Shown: positions 22,101-33,160 of the stretch, piece after piece
Position numbering within the stretch: position 1 is the first letter of the stretch
Layout: each line of letters opens with the position of its first letter
The notes under the pieces: model-generated
The model's database searches: none
Seen by the model: only the letters and a program-made list of their open reading frames with translations
What the model was told of the DNA's origin: nothing
Position numbers and translations under genes: made by a program
DNA from: Circinella umbellata
Lineage: Eukaryota; Mucoromycota; Mucoromycetes; Mucorales; Lichtheimiaceae
DNA: 64,000 nt
Direction of reading: 5' to 3'
Assembly (NCBI GenBank): GCA_025093555.1
Contig: JAIWNF010000044.1
Span: 1 to 64,000 of the forward strand

Positions 22101-23036
22101 CTGTCCAATACTATATTGTTTTGCTGTGTCTTGTATGAGTTGTTTAAATTGATCCCATTCTCGACATGGCGATAAATTATTTCCAGAGACTCGAGCAAAA
22201 AAACCCGTTGTAGTTGAGTTGACTAAGGAGACAAAAGAATCTTGATCAAGTAAAAGTGGATTGAAACGCCATGAGCCAGGACCACATTGAATCCCAGGTA
22301 AACGATAATCGACATATAGTAAATCATGATCCGTCCAAGCAGTAGAAAGATGTACTTGATTACTGCGAAGAATACCCAAACTGGTACTATGTGACGCAAA
22401 TATATAATCAATGGTCGTATGAATGTCATCACCATGCTTGAAGGTGGGAGCTGCCAATGGAGGAGAAATAACACCGTGCGGTGCGTTGGGGTATAAACAG
22501 TTGACACAATGATCCAGTAGGAATTGACACCAAGGGTGTAAGGGAGCAGGCAACTAGGCAGACAAATAAAGATTAAAATCACCAGCAATGATAGTAGGTC
22601 TGGAAAAATCTACAAAACAAGGTAAAGAAAGGAGGGAAGAAAAAAACTCTGGACGAAGAGAAGCTTCTGCGTATGCATATAGCACCACAATCCGACACAG
22701 AGTCTCATATGATGTACAAATGGTAGAAACAATACAACGTTGATTGGGTGTGACATATGTATTATCGAAAGAGATAGAAGGATTGAGTGAAACAAGTCCG
22801 CAATGCTTTGTAAAAATGGAGCGGGCATGTGAAAATAAATGAGACAAAAGAGTTTGATCAGTACTAGATAAATGAGATGAATGAGTGTGAGATACTTCCT
22901 GAATAGCAAGAATATCAATGTTTAGTAATGTAGATCGTAGATATGAAATAAATTCTGATTGGGTTGATGATTGTTGGGCCTCTTTGAAAATGCTCCTGGC
23001 ATTTAAAGAGGCAATTCTTGTATGTTCTTTTAACAT
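19125..23036 (-). pseudogene. LINE ORF2: APE endonuclease, reverse transcriptase, zinc-binding tail
   Basis: From ATG 23036 the protein opens RIASLNARSIFKEAQ and carries AIQEVSHTH, IIAGDFN and TDHDLLYVDY of an AP-type endonuclease. The RT part has NGKSPGLDGLSFE, LLENWRPLSLIN, LIDQHKAYDRV, GLCQGDPISPLLFNLAFEP and LLAYADDLLIF with the YADD catalytic box. The C terminus has LPHGIRTVWWRLLLNRLS and CPICETEPETLHHFFVDCPL, a typical zf-RVT domain. TAG at 22554-22556 and TGA near 22050 interrupt the endonuclease-RT linker. A frameshift near 21450 separates the RT start from the fingers/palm, and further shifts occur after about 20230. Confidence 0.85.
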
Positions 23037-26000
23037 TGACCCAGCCCTTGGGGACCAGTGTTACCTGAATTAATGTAATTGGAGTTGTTATCATTGGAAG
23101 TGGTGGTTGTAAGTCGTTGTTTTTTGTTTGGTCCGGTGTTGTTGAAATTATTGTCGGCATTTCCTGATTGATACGTCATCTGAGCCTCACTCATGTTGCT
23201 GTCGTCTGATGATGGTGCTGAATTAAAATTTGAATTATGGTGATTGGCGGCAGTTAAAACATCCGAAGCTGGCAGGCCATTAGGCTGGGCTGGTGGTGTT
23301 ATTTAGCGTTCTTCATCTCATCCGACATCCGCTCATCCGATCCGATGATGCAGTCATCCGAAAGATTGAAAGTGGTAATGGGTTTTTTTATAGGTGTTTA
23401 TAAAAAAAACATAAAAATATTGGATTGAAAAAGTGTGCCGCATTTTTAATGCAAGTGTAGCAAGTCAATAAATGTGACAAATATTATTTTATCAACTCGA
23501 AGATTCATCAAACTTTTTAGATCTAAACTTTTTGAAATGATCTAATCCCAAAGATGTTGAAATGTTATTACTTGATCCCTATTCATTATATTTCTTATAA
23601 CATATTATTCCTCAAATTATTTATGTCACAACATTTCCTATATTATTTCATAATAATACTAATATTTGTCCCTTTCCAAAACGAAGAATAGCAAATAAAA
23701 AGAATAACCATTGTTGAAGAAGACATCTAGAATAGTTTATTTGATATTTGTATTACCATAGTGATATATGTAATATAATTATAAACCCCAATACTCTCTC
23801 TATTTTGTACATTCCAAATGTTCATCATCCAAATATTCATCATCCAAATCCAAGTATATAAACCGTAATATCAACCCATATCCGCAGCACTTTTTTTTCA
23901 ATGATTATTTGCATAAGTTATAAGATCTACTCAAACAAAAATAAAATAAAATGCTACCACCATTAGTAAACAAATACATTATAGTAATATAATTCGGAGA
24001 AAGAGTATGTGTGTAAAAAAAAAGAGTAGTACCACTTACCAATCGTCAAGCACAATGTCCAGTTATATAAAAGCAATTATGTCAAAGATAGGGATATATA
24101 AAAAAGAAGGAGCTTTGATAATAAAATTGAGTAATGCTAGTTGTTTTGTAGGGTTATCAAGGTGTATATTAGATAGTTTTATTGACCAAGATTAAATAAA
24201 ATATTTGTTAAAATCCATTGGTAAATAAGTAGATTATTGTAAAGAATATATTTGTCTATAAACTCAATCCACAATAGTTAGTAGAGCAAAGATGTAATAT
24301 TGTAATCGTTAAGCTAATAGATGCTTATTGGCGTTATTGAACATGTCCGTTCGTGTGTAAAATAGATACGATGATGAGTGATTAAAATAATATAATAAAA
24401 AAAAGACTACCACACTTAGTTGTTTCATTTGGGATCATTATTTTCCATTATTAAAAAAGATGACTGTGTTAAATGGAGTAATGAAGATTTGATTGAAGAA
24501 GCTTGGTTTTCTCTTTGCTGTCACACATAATTTTTTTTTCAATATACAGCCATACTATATACGCACGCGCACGCGCACTTTATATTTATAATTTCGGCTT
24601 TTTTTAACAAAAAGTATTCTTTTCCCTATTTTTTATATTTCTCTTCATAAAAAGCTTTCATCTACTATATTATCTTTTACATTACGGATTTATTTATTTT
24701 ATTTTTATATTTATAATAAAAATTACCATTTACTTTTCTACAATTGCCATCGTTTATTAAAACATGCTTCTATTTTGTTTCTTTGAACCAGTTTGAAGTA
24801 CAATATTTATTCTGAACCAATCTAACCAATCGCGCTATATTATACTTATATACGAAAAGACAAATCAATCACGATAACAATTTTTACAACATCCAATACC
24901 TTTTTCTACATTCCAAATCAAAACTTATTATAGATTATTTCACTCTTTTCTTTGATTCACTACAATACGACGGTTCTTCCTACTTCGACTGTATTTCTGC
25001 CAAAAAAAAATATACATACACACTTCATCTACCCATCCGATCCGCATCCGCATCCGCATCCGACCATCCGTATCCGCATCCGCATCCGCATCCGTATTTG
25101 CGGATGCGGATGCGGATAGCCCTATCATCCGATCCAATCCGATCCGTGAAGAACGCTAGTGTTATTGTGTTGGTGGATGAATTGGTAACGGGTACTTGGC
25201 TATCATGCTGCTGACTGTGTTGTGGTCGTTGTGTTGGACTTTGATGGTTGTTGTCATTGTTAGATGTTGTTGTAGTAGTTGGGTAATTGTCTAGAAGTTC
25301 TTGTTCAGAGAGCTGATTAATACGATCGATGGCATCTTGTTTACGTTTAAGATCACACTAGGTTTGAAAGTGGCCAAAACTATGGCAATAATAACATTCC
25401 ACCTCTTGTAATTTGGGGCATTCTTGTTTTCTATGACCTTCGATGGAACAATAGTGACAAATGGGAGGGGCATTTTTCCATGATGCAGGATAGCTTTCTT
25501 CCCAATTTTCAAAATGGATCATGCGAGTCAATGGCAAATAAGGTGGATGCTCGTCAGTTGATAAGGCATCAGTGGGAGGCGTAACATCGAGGATTACTGT
25601 AGCTTCACCTTCAAAAATACCAGTTTCAGGTTCAACATACAAGCGAACTTGAAGCACGCGGCCATAATTGCTCATGGTGGCTTAGAGAGAAAGTTCGAGT
25701 GCAGATTCAGTGACAAATGGAAGGTGCTGGAAGTTAACCTTGATAACGTCGGCATCAACCGAGATAGTGGGGGTGGCACTGTAAACAACTTCATCAAACA
25801 TAACGCCTTCAGTAATAGCTTTGGTTGTTGCTACTGGTTCTGCGTATCTTGTTTCAATCAACAAAGCTTTAGGGTTGCGAGAGCGAGAAATCACCCGTGC
25901 TCTTAAAACTGTTCCTACATCTTTAATGAGACGATAAGCATGAGTTTTCATTGGTAAGTTGGTACCAAAGTCAAAAATTACTGCATCAGCATTGAGAGAG

Positions 26001-26146
26001 CGAGCTAAAATAGTTTCGGCCTGGCGAACACGTCGTTGTTCTTCATAACCTTGTTCAGACCATAAAGTGACACTTTTGTTTTTTACAACATTTGCCCAGG
26101 TACGATTCCTGGTTCTATTGACGGGACGAGTAATCACGTCCATCAT
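23030..26146 (-). pseudogene. LINE ORF1 (nucleic-acid-binding protein with CCHC knuckles), split by a hAT-like element
   Basis: Translation starts at 26146 (MMDVITRPVNRTRNRTWANV) and includes two zinc knuckles, CHYCSIEGHRKQECP and CYYCHSFGHF. The tail is Asn/Gln/Ser-rich. In-frame TAA (25682-25684) and TAG (25358-25360) are point lesions. Bases 23304-25158 plus one copy of GTGTTATT are foreign. Leaving them out, the length is 1254 nt, an exact multiple of three, ending at TAA 23030. The stop overlaps the ORF2 start by 7 nt (ATGTTAA, 23036-23030). Confidence 0.85.
23304..25158. mobile_element. Non-autonomous hAT-like element inside LINE ORF1
   Basis: The ends are TAGCGTTCTTCA and its complement, flanked by a perfect 8-bp direct repeat GTGTTATT (23296-23303 and 25159-25166). 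An 8-bp duplication and a TAG-type terminus fit the hAT superfamily. Near both ends are runs of CATCCG/CGGATG, densest at 25027-25135, likely subterminal transposase-binding repeats. No transposase was recognised among the short frames inside; one 62-codon frame at 24007-24195 is of unknown meaning. Confidence 0.9.
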
Positions 26147-26291
26147 TTACGGGAAGAAATAAAAAAAGGTGTGTCAAGGGGTTTTTTCTTTTTTTTTTAA
26201 AAAAAAAAATGGGCGATTACTATATATGGCTATTCAGGCAAAAGTGATGAATGTTTGTATAAATCCTACACTTCTTGTCTTTCATCCTTAT

Positions 26292-26516
26292 CTTTTTCAG
26301 AAATAAACTCATTTTCTAAATCCCATTTTTGTTTTTTGTGTTCAAAATATGTCTGCGATATCCGCGATATCTGCGACTTTTGCACTATCTGCTAATTTTA
26401 CGTTCTTTTCAGGAATAGTCTCATTTTGTTTCCCATTTTGTTTTTTTGTGTTCAAAATGTGTCTGCGATATCCGCGATTCCTCTGCGATATCTGTGATAA
26501 TCGCTAATTTTTCCCA
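26292..26516 (+). repeat. Tandem duplication of about 110 bp
   Basis: Two adjacent diverged copies share GTGTTCAAAAT(A/G)TGTCTGCGATATCCGCGAT and the preceding CATTTTGTTT-rich part. The left copy starts near 26292 and the right copy near 26404. The core CTGCGATATC(T/C) itself repeats within each copy. Confidence 0.7.
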
Positions 26517-26582
26517 TGGTGTTTCAACTATTATTAACTGGAAAAAATAAATGCTTTAAGGCTTCATATGTTAGTAATCGTT

Positions 26583-26720
26583 AAAGCATGTGCAGTGGAC
26601 ACTCTAGATCACCCAGAACTGTAGCTTTACAGCCCAGTTCTTACAGCGAAGTGGTGCAGCAGTGGCTGTAACTTGAGCTGTAAATTGAAACCATGCATGG
26701 ATATTAGGCGGTAAAGTTAG
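26583..26720 (+). repeat. MITE-like sequence, relative of 51243-51385
   Basis: It shares GCATGTGCA near the left end and a GCTGTAACTTTACAG-like core with the second stretch in this window. The boundaries are approximate and no target duplication was identified. Confidence 0.45.
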
Positions 26721-28550
26721 AGTGGGTGTGAATCAATTTATCACATCACCCAATCTGAACGCGCACTATTTCTCCTTAAACCTAATCTATGGTCTCCTCA
26801 ACTAATTCCAATCATTGAACTCGTTTACCGTACTCGACTCTATTGCTGCATACTGTAATAGCCATTGAAGGATCTGATGAAATGATATCGATAGAAAGAA
26901 AAGGGAAGAAGTGAGGTTTATTACCACCATGCATTACAAATACAAGTGGATCATCATCAACGAAATCAACAACTTGCAGTGATAATTAATCAGTAAAAAA
27001 AAAACAATAGTTTCACTTTTACGACATATTAACATCATCCAGGTCAATAACTTAAATCTATTCGTTCCTATATAAATATCAAACACATTCACTCAACGTT
27101 CTTACGTATGATACAATCATTATTATATTATTATTCTCACCATAATACCCATCCACAGTTAATCTTCAATAACCACCAGTACATACAGTAATACTTTTTC
27201 TATTTTCTTTTTCAAAGCTATTTTTGGATTTGTAATTTTCTATTAATTCACCATTTGTAGCTGTTTTCCAGTATTATAGCCGTTACGCGATATGCATCCA
27301 TTTTGGATCTGGGTTGTACGATAGATTAATATAAAAAAAATGACAAATCCTTTGAAACAGTATTAATTCTCGAAAATAACAAAAAAGGTTACTACTATAT
27401 GTACGAGTTGGTCTATTTATGTGAATTATATATTATAATGGTTTATTTCTGGTTTGTCATCTGCAGAATGTATCTTAAAGAATTCTATTTTAGGGTATGA
27501 TGACCTTGTTCTTAAGAAGATTCTTTTTAGCTTTATCAGCGGCAGACTCTTGGAATCTTCTGTATTTTTACATTCTTAATCTCATGACACTACCGGATCA
27601 AATACTGTAATACTGTACGTAATAAAAAAAAAGTGCATGGTCTCGCACTTGGGTTTAATCAAACCTTTAGACAATTTCATACGATTAAATAGAACTTTGA
27701 AAAATGAAAAGGAAAAGGGGAGTTAAAAAAAAGAACACACAATAAAAGTAAACGTTGCTATAGTGACACACATTGTGAAATGAAATATCAAAACAAATCA
27801 CAAAACGTTATAGTTTATTTGACAAGTCATGTTACGTAATGAAACTCTTTTTACGTTCATCCCGGAAGATTTCACCAATAATCCGTGTTATTAGATTCCA
27901 TAACGACAAATGAAATCACAGAATCAGTATTATTGAATAAGCATTATTCGGATAGTACGTAACGTTTATGCAATATAAATCGTACTTCAGCTGTAAGATG
28001 GTCGCTATTATATTGACTCGTTACATAAACTATTAACAAACAAATCACACAAATGATGAATCCTTGTTTTAAACACCTACTTTTGAAATACGTAGTTGTG
28101 ATTAACATATTACCTCAGTTTATTATAGTATGGGTTCGAACGTTTTTCTGCTGTGAAATATGGTAAGAGAAAAAGCAGTAAGAATGATAGCGAGGGGGGG
28201 AGGATTGATTACCTCCAACTGTATCTATAAACCACTTGAATGAAATAAAAAATATACAGCATCCAACGAGAGTTGATTGCTAAAATCATAACATTAATAA
28301 TTCACTTGAGAAAATAATCGTTTTTACATTGTAGAAATAAAGAGAGGTAACTATATATATATTTATAAAACACACTTGAATCATTCTTTGCTTAGTGGGC
28401 AACAACAACTATGTATCTTTTATTTTTTATAGCAAAAAATATAATAATAAAAAGAATACAGAAAGGAATTTAATCAGGGAGAGGTGAATCATCACGCTTT
28501 CCTCATCATTTTCATCTTTTTAAAGAAAATATATAGTTCCTACGTTCAGA

Positions 28551-28847
28551 TTAATTGGCACCAAATGCTTCCCTTATTGATTCATGGTAGTTTCCAAAAC
28601 CCCATTCATCAGGTATATCAATTTTACCACCAATAGATATAATCTCGTTTAATGGCACTATCTCACCTAATGGAGGATCGCTGGTTGGGTTTCGTAATGT
28701 TCCAAGAACTACGGTTCTTGCATCATTATATGCTGTTACGACAAATTCTCTCACATCATCATTCTTCGCCAATGCAAAGGTAACACCTACTCCGATTAGT
28801 ACAGTGGTTAGATTACTTGCAAACTGTGACCAATCTTGCTCAACCAT
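28551..28847 (-). CDS. 98-aa hypothetical protein with one hydrophobic segment
   Basis: A single uninterrupted exon from ATG 28847. Residues about 12-26 (LTTVLIGVGVTFALA) could span a membrane; the rest is polar with a conserved-looking EWGFGNYHES near the end. I do not recognise it. It stands alone, about 1.5 kb from the next gene. The codon use looks host-like and the frame is clean, so it may be a real small gene, but chance cannot be excluded. Confidence 0.4.
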   Translation of the reverse strand: MVEQDWSQFASNLTTVLIGVGVTFALAKNDDVREFVVTAYNDARTVVLGTLRNPTSDPPLGEIVPLNEIISIGGKIDIPDEWGFGNYHESIREAFGAN

Positions 28848-30323
28848 TTTGATTATTGTATGAGATTCAAATTGATAAATAAGTATTAAAAGATAACTGC
28901 TCCTATAGTAACAGAGTGTATGATAAAAAGATGATATACATTAATTTTATATAGCTTACTGGCTATTTATTGGCATAACTCCTCGTAAAGAGATGGGCTA
29001 TAATATATATTAAATAAGAGGAAAACTTACTATTTACGTAGACAAAATAAAGTAAAGAAGAGAAAAAAAAACGGGTAAGGAAGCCCCAAAGTGCAAGATT
29101 AAATAATGCAACGATGTTACACAGATGCGAATATTTATAAGCTACTTGAGAGAAAACGCGTTAGTCAAATTTTACTGCTATATGCGCAGCCAACAGCTAT
29201 CACAGACTAATGTTCGACATCAAAAAAGAAGAATCAATCTGGATGTAAATGCATCAGCTGACGAAAGACGAAAGACGAAGAAATGTGGTAACAACTCACC
29301 CAAAATGAATTTTATTTGTTATGGCACTTTCCATTTAGCTTCTTTATTTATTATCACATTATCTATATTAGCCCTTCCCCTCTTTTATAAACAAGAAGAA
29401 ATTGACTGTGTCTTTTGAGCCTATAAGAGAAAATGGAACTTAGTATAGAGTTTATTTTATAGATTTAGTATTTATTTTTTTCTTATTTCAAAAAGGAAAC
29501 TAAGGCGCAGCACTTCGAGATTGTTGCCACTTTTCTGTTTTCGTCTTCTTGAATTAAGCCCACAATTTTATTCATTGCTAAATAAAAATTACAGCGAATA
29601 TTGGGCTTTGCATAATAAGCAAAAGTGGAAAAGTATCTGACACAAAAAAAAACAAGAGGCTCCAAAATCAACCCCATTCACTATATATTAATTATACTTG
29701 TCACACTCTACTATTACTTTAAAAATCTTGTCAACTTAAAAAATATAGTTTTTATCTGTATGAAAATCATGTCTGGGTGGATCTGTTAAATAAAGCCATC
29801 TTATTTTTAAAAGGGTAAACTGGAGAAAGAGTTATAGAAATGATAAATCGATTTAGAGTAGAAAGTATTGCAAATCCCAGAAAAAATCTTGGTATAAAGA
29901 AGATACGTACGTACGTATGAGAAAAAAAAGCAGGATTAATTCCTGTTAATGGTTACTGCTAGAATACCGATAGCCATGTTGATGAGTATTAGTTATCTCT
30001 ATCGTCAATGGTAAGCCCGAAGAACCGAGTTTTCAAGGGTTACCACTAACAAGGTGGATAGGTAAATTAAACTATCTCACGAACAAAAGCCATATCATAT
30101 GCAACAAAAAAGTTAACTAAGATGATAAGTAACAAAAAAGGAAAGCTCGAGTGATATATGATTATTCAATATGTAAAAAAAAGCGTTATGCTTATAATTT
30201 CTATTACTGTTACTTATAATGATTATGTAATTCTATTGTGTAAGTATATTACTATGAATTCACAAGTAGAGGATGTACCTTTTGAAAAGTTGTAGAGAGA
30301 AATAGAAATAATGTCTATATTTT
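28848..30323. other. Mostly non-coding; one weak ORF
   Basis: The only frame of note is 29125-29418 (plus, 97 codons), with a C-terminal hydrophobic run SLFIITLSILALPLFY; I see no homology and would not call it a gene without transcripts. A small stem, GGTAAGCCC with GGGTTACC, lies at about 30011-30043. Confidence 0.35.
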
Positions 30324-32589
30324 TTATGGATTTACAGTAACGTGTTGTTTGGGTGCATTTTTATCTAACCAAGATCGCGCTCTATCTAAATCTTCATCTT
30401 CTGAATCCAATGCTTTCGCACACCAAGCAATACTATATGTTCTTGTTGTTCCTTCTTCTAATGTTTCAGCTAAAAATCGTTTACGAGTCATTGATTCATC
30501 CACACAAAAATAAAGCTCCGGATTTGGATTAGGTAATTTCATTTGACGTTGTAATGATTGAATCATGGGTATTAATGTTGTTGCTGCTGTATTTGCATCT
30601 TGTGGTTTTTGAGTACTTGTAGCACAATACTAAATACAGTAATAACATAACAAAAAGTTATTAGATATATGTGTGATTTTCAAATAGTACATTGGATAAA
30701 CTAGAAATACTTCTTCAATACCTTATTACGACAATAATTATGCCCACACCCAACAGTTAATTGAGAATGTAGTTTACGTGCAACTCGTTGTATTAATTTG
30801 ACATTACCAGGATCATCCGTGGTTACCCAAAATGGACCAAAACAATATTGACACAATCGTAATCGATTATTCGCTCTTGGTCGAATACAATTTTGATTAG
30901 TACATAAAGGAGGTAATCGTTGATTTTGTTTTTGAACTTCATGTACTTTGGCATGGACTTGAATATCTTTGATAGGTATTTGTCGATTACATTTTTGACA
31001 TGTAATAGTTCTACTTCCACAATAACTTTCATGCGAATGTAAATTATATAATCGATCACGTGAATCTGGAGATGGAACACCTTGTGGTACTAAGTTCTAT
31101 AATAAATAAATAAAATTAAATTATTATTCTTTTCTCAAAACGTTTTTCTTATCGTGTTTATAAACTTTACATGACAATAGCGACAAGTAATTAATTTTTC
31201 TGAACATGTGGTACGACGATGTTTCGCTAATTCTTCATAAGAATCGGTAGTAAATCCATTACAAATACATGTTTTTGATTTATGAAAATAAGCTTCATGT
31301 TTAGGTTGATCATGTATTGTGCCAACAAATCCACATTCTTTTTGTTGTGGACAATGCCAATGTTGTTCATATTCTTGACTTGATTTTTTAAATACTCGAT
31401 TACATCCTTCATGAGAGCATGTGATATTATTTCGTAAACAAAAGCCTTCATGTAACATTTTAGTTCGTTCTGGAATCCATGCTTTACAATTTTCACATTG
31501 GGTATATCCGGGTTGATTGGCTTGTGATTCTTGTTCTGTCATTTCGGTATCTTCATTTTCTACTTGTGTTGTTGATGATGTTGAGGTAGTCCACGATACA
31601 TTGGTTATATTATCCGAATAACCATGGATACCAATATAATACGTTGATGTTTTTGATGTTGTGAGTGGTGGTAATATAAGTTGACGATGTGATTCGGATG
31701 TTAAACTGGCCCATTCATGATTTTCCAATGTAGGTCGTCGTTCAGTGCTACTTACTACCAAATCTATATACATATATAATTATTAGTCAACCCAACTAAC
31801 TTATTGTTTCCCTTCTTTCTTTAACTCTTCATTATTTTTAAATATATATGGTATTCATTTTCTTTTACCAGCATCTCCAGAAGATATGGTTAATTGAACT
31901 GTAACAGTAGTAGCTTGATCCATACTAGAGGGTAGTTTTAATTCCCAATAGCGATATTGATCTTTTTCAATCGAAATACCAGATACAACTTCTCCTAATC
32001 CAATATCTTTTTTATGATCCATTGTTGTTGATTCCAATAAAGGTTCTAAATCCACTTCTAAATCAGTATCTGTAATACACACGGCTTGTTCTGGTTTCAA
32101 ATCCGTTACCAAAAATGGATAACTTTGACTTCCATAACGACATGTTAATACTTGTCCTTTACTCATGGTATTATAATGAGCTCGTAAATGAGATTCCAAC
32201 GCAGCTCGATAATCACTAATATCTGTAGCATCCGGTGACAATGGTCGTAATTTTGCCCATGTTCCTTTCGGCAATGGATTAAATTTGATTATAACTCGTT
32301 GTTGTTGTTGTGTTGAATCAAGTTGTAATGAATCCAACATCCATTGTGGAAGTTGCATGGTGTCTATGGAATTAGACGAAAATTCTTTTACACCTCCATA
32401 AACGATTAATTGTTTCTTGTGTGGATGACGTAATTCAAAAGTTAATGGAGAAGGTAAACTTTCACTATTGTTATTGACGGCTGATAATAGATCTTCAAGT
32501 GCTGAAGATGGTAAAATAATTTTATCACCCGTATTGAGTTGTTCAGGTGCTTTTTCAACAAAGTAAGCTTTTGTCCACTGAATATTCAT
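30324..32589 (-). CDS. UFD1-domain protein with TRAF/XAF1-like zinc fingers
   Basis: The exons are 32589-31869, 31763-31171, 31096-30722 and 30629-30324, all GT...AG, closing in frame at 664 residues. Residues about 1-230 match the UFD1 double-psi barrel pair (TGDKIILPSSALEDLL, PLTFELRH, LPKGTWAKLRPL). In Ufd1 this region binds ubiquitin and the Cdc48/p97 cofactor Npl4. From about residue 330 there is a series of Cys/His fingers (CENCKAWIPERTKMLHEGFC, CSHEGCNRVF, CRYCHVNLVP, CGSRTITCQKC), then a Cys-rich part (GCGHNYCRNK). The C terminus, RARSWLDKNAPK, may be UBA-like. Long fungal UFD1-family proteins with such fingers exist. The likely role is ubiquitin-dependent protein turnover. It lies downstream of a RING ligase on the same strand. 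Confidence 0.8.
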
Positions 32590-33160
32590 TGATAATAAGT
32601 TGAATTATGTATGTTATATTAATTAATATATATAAGTAGATATATAAAGAAGTAAAAGAAGTAAAAAAAAAGGGAATTTGAAAGATATGACGCACTTATT
32701 TTTTGTTAGCTGAGTTAATTATTGTTTGTAATGCAAGAAATTGTTTCCAGAAAAATCCAATGATAAAAAAAAAGGGGGGGAGGCAGGATAAATCCTAAGC
32801 TTCTTTTTGTTTATATATGATAAAAAAAAAGAGAAACAAAAATAAAGAACAAATAAAAGAATAAGATACTAAGAGTAGAAAAAAATAAAATAATAAATAA
32901 TAATAATAGACAAGAAAAGAAGAAAAAATACAAATTTTTGAATCAGTTATAAAATGTACAAAAGGTAGGGGTGGAGGAGGGAAGGGAAAAGGTGGAGAAG
33001 AAAGAATGTATAAAAATAAAATAATAAAGTACAACAAATAAAATGTATCTAAAGTACTATTACAATAGTAAAAATAAAAAATAAAGAAGGTATACAAATA
33101 TACATAGAACAATAAATTGTTTACGTTTTTTTTTAGTTTTGTGATAAAAAAAGAGAGTTT

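Larger units (their letters stand above)
19061..26253 (-). mobile_element. Full-length LINE (L1-like non-LTR retrotransposon), minus strand
   Basis: A 14-bp target duplication TTTGTATAAATCCT lies at 19047-19060 and 26254-26267. Inside the left copy is a T tract (poly-A tail of the minus strand), and inside the right copy a short 5' UTR. Between them are ORF1 with CCHC knuckles, then ORF2 with endonuclease, reverse transcriptase and a C-terminal Cys/His domain. Subtracting the nested hAT-like element and one 8-bp duplication leaves about 5.3 kb. Point stops and frameshifts make it inactive. Confidence 0.9.
26268..28550. other. Gene-free stretch between the LINE and the gene-rich block
   Basis: No coding exon was recognised. 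It holds a local duplication (26292-26516) and a MITE-like stretch (26583-26720); the rest is AT-rich with no structure I can name. Confidence 0.5.

Noticed and set aside
24940..25137. 65-codon ORF with Asp/Ala and Arg/Met repeats
   Set aside because: It is translation of the CATCCG subterminal repeats of the hAT-like element, not a gene.
30005..30050. Possible tRNA or small structured RNA
   Set aside because: Only one short stem is visible, with no cloverleaf or box motifs; it is noted as a stem only.
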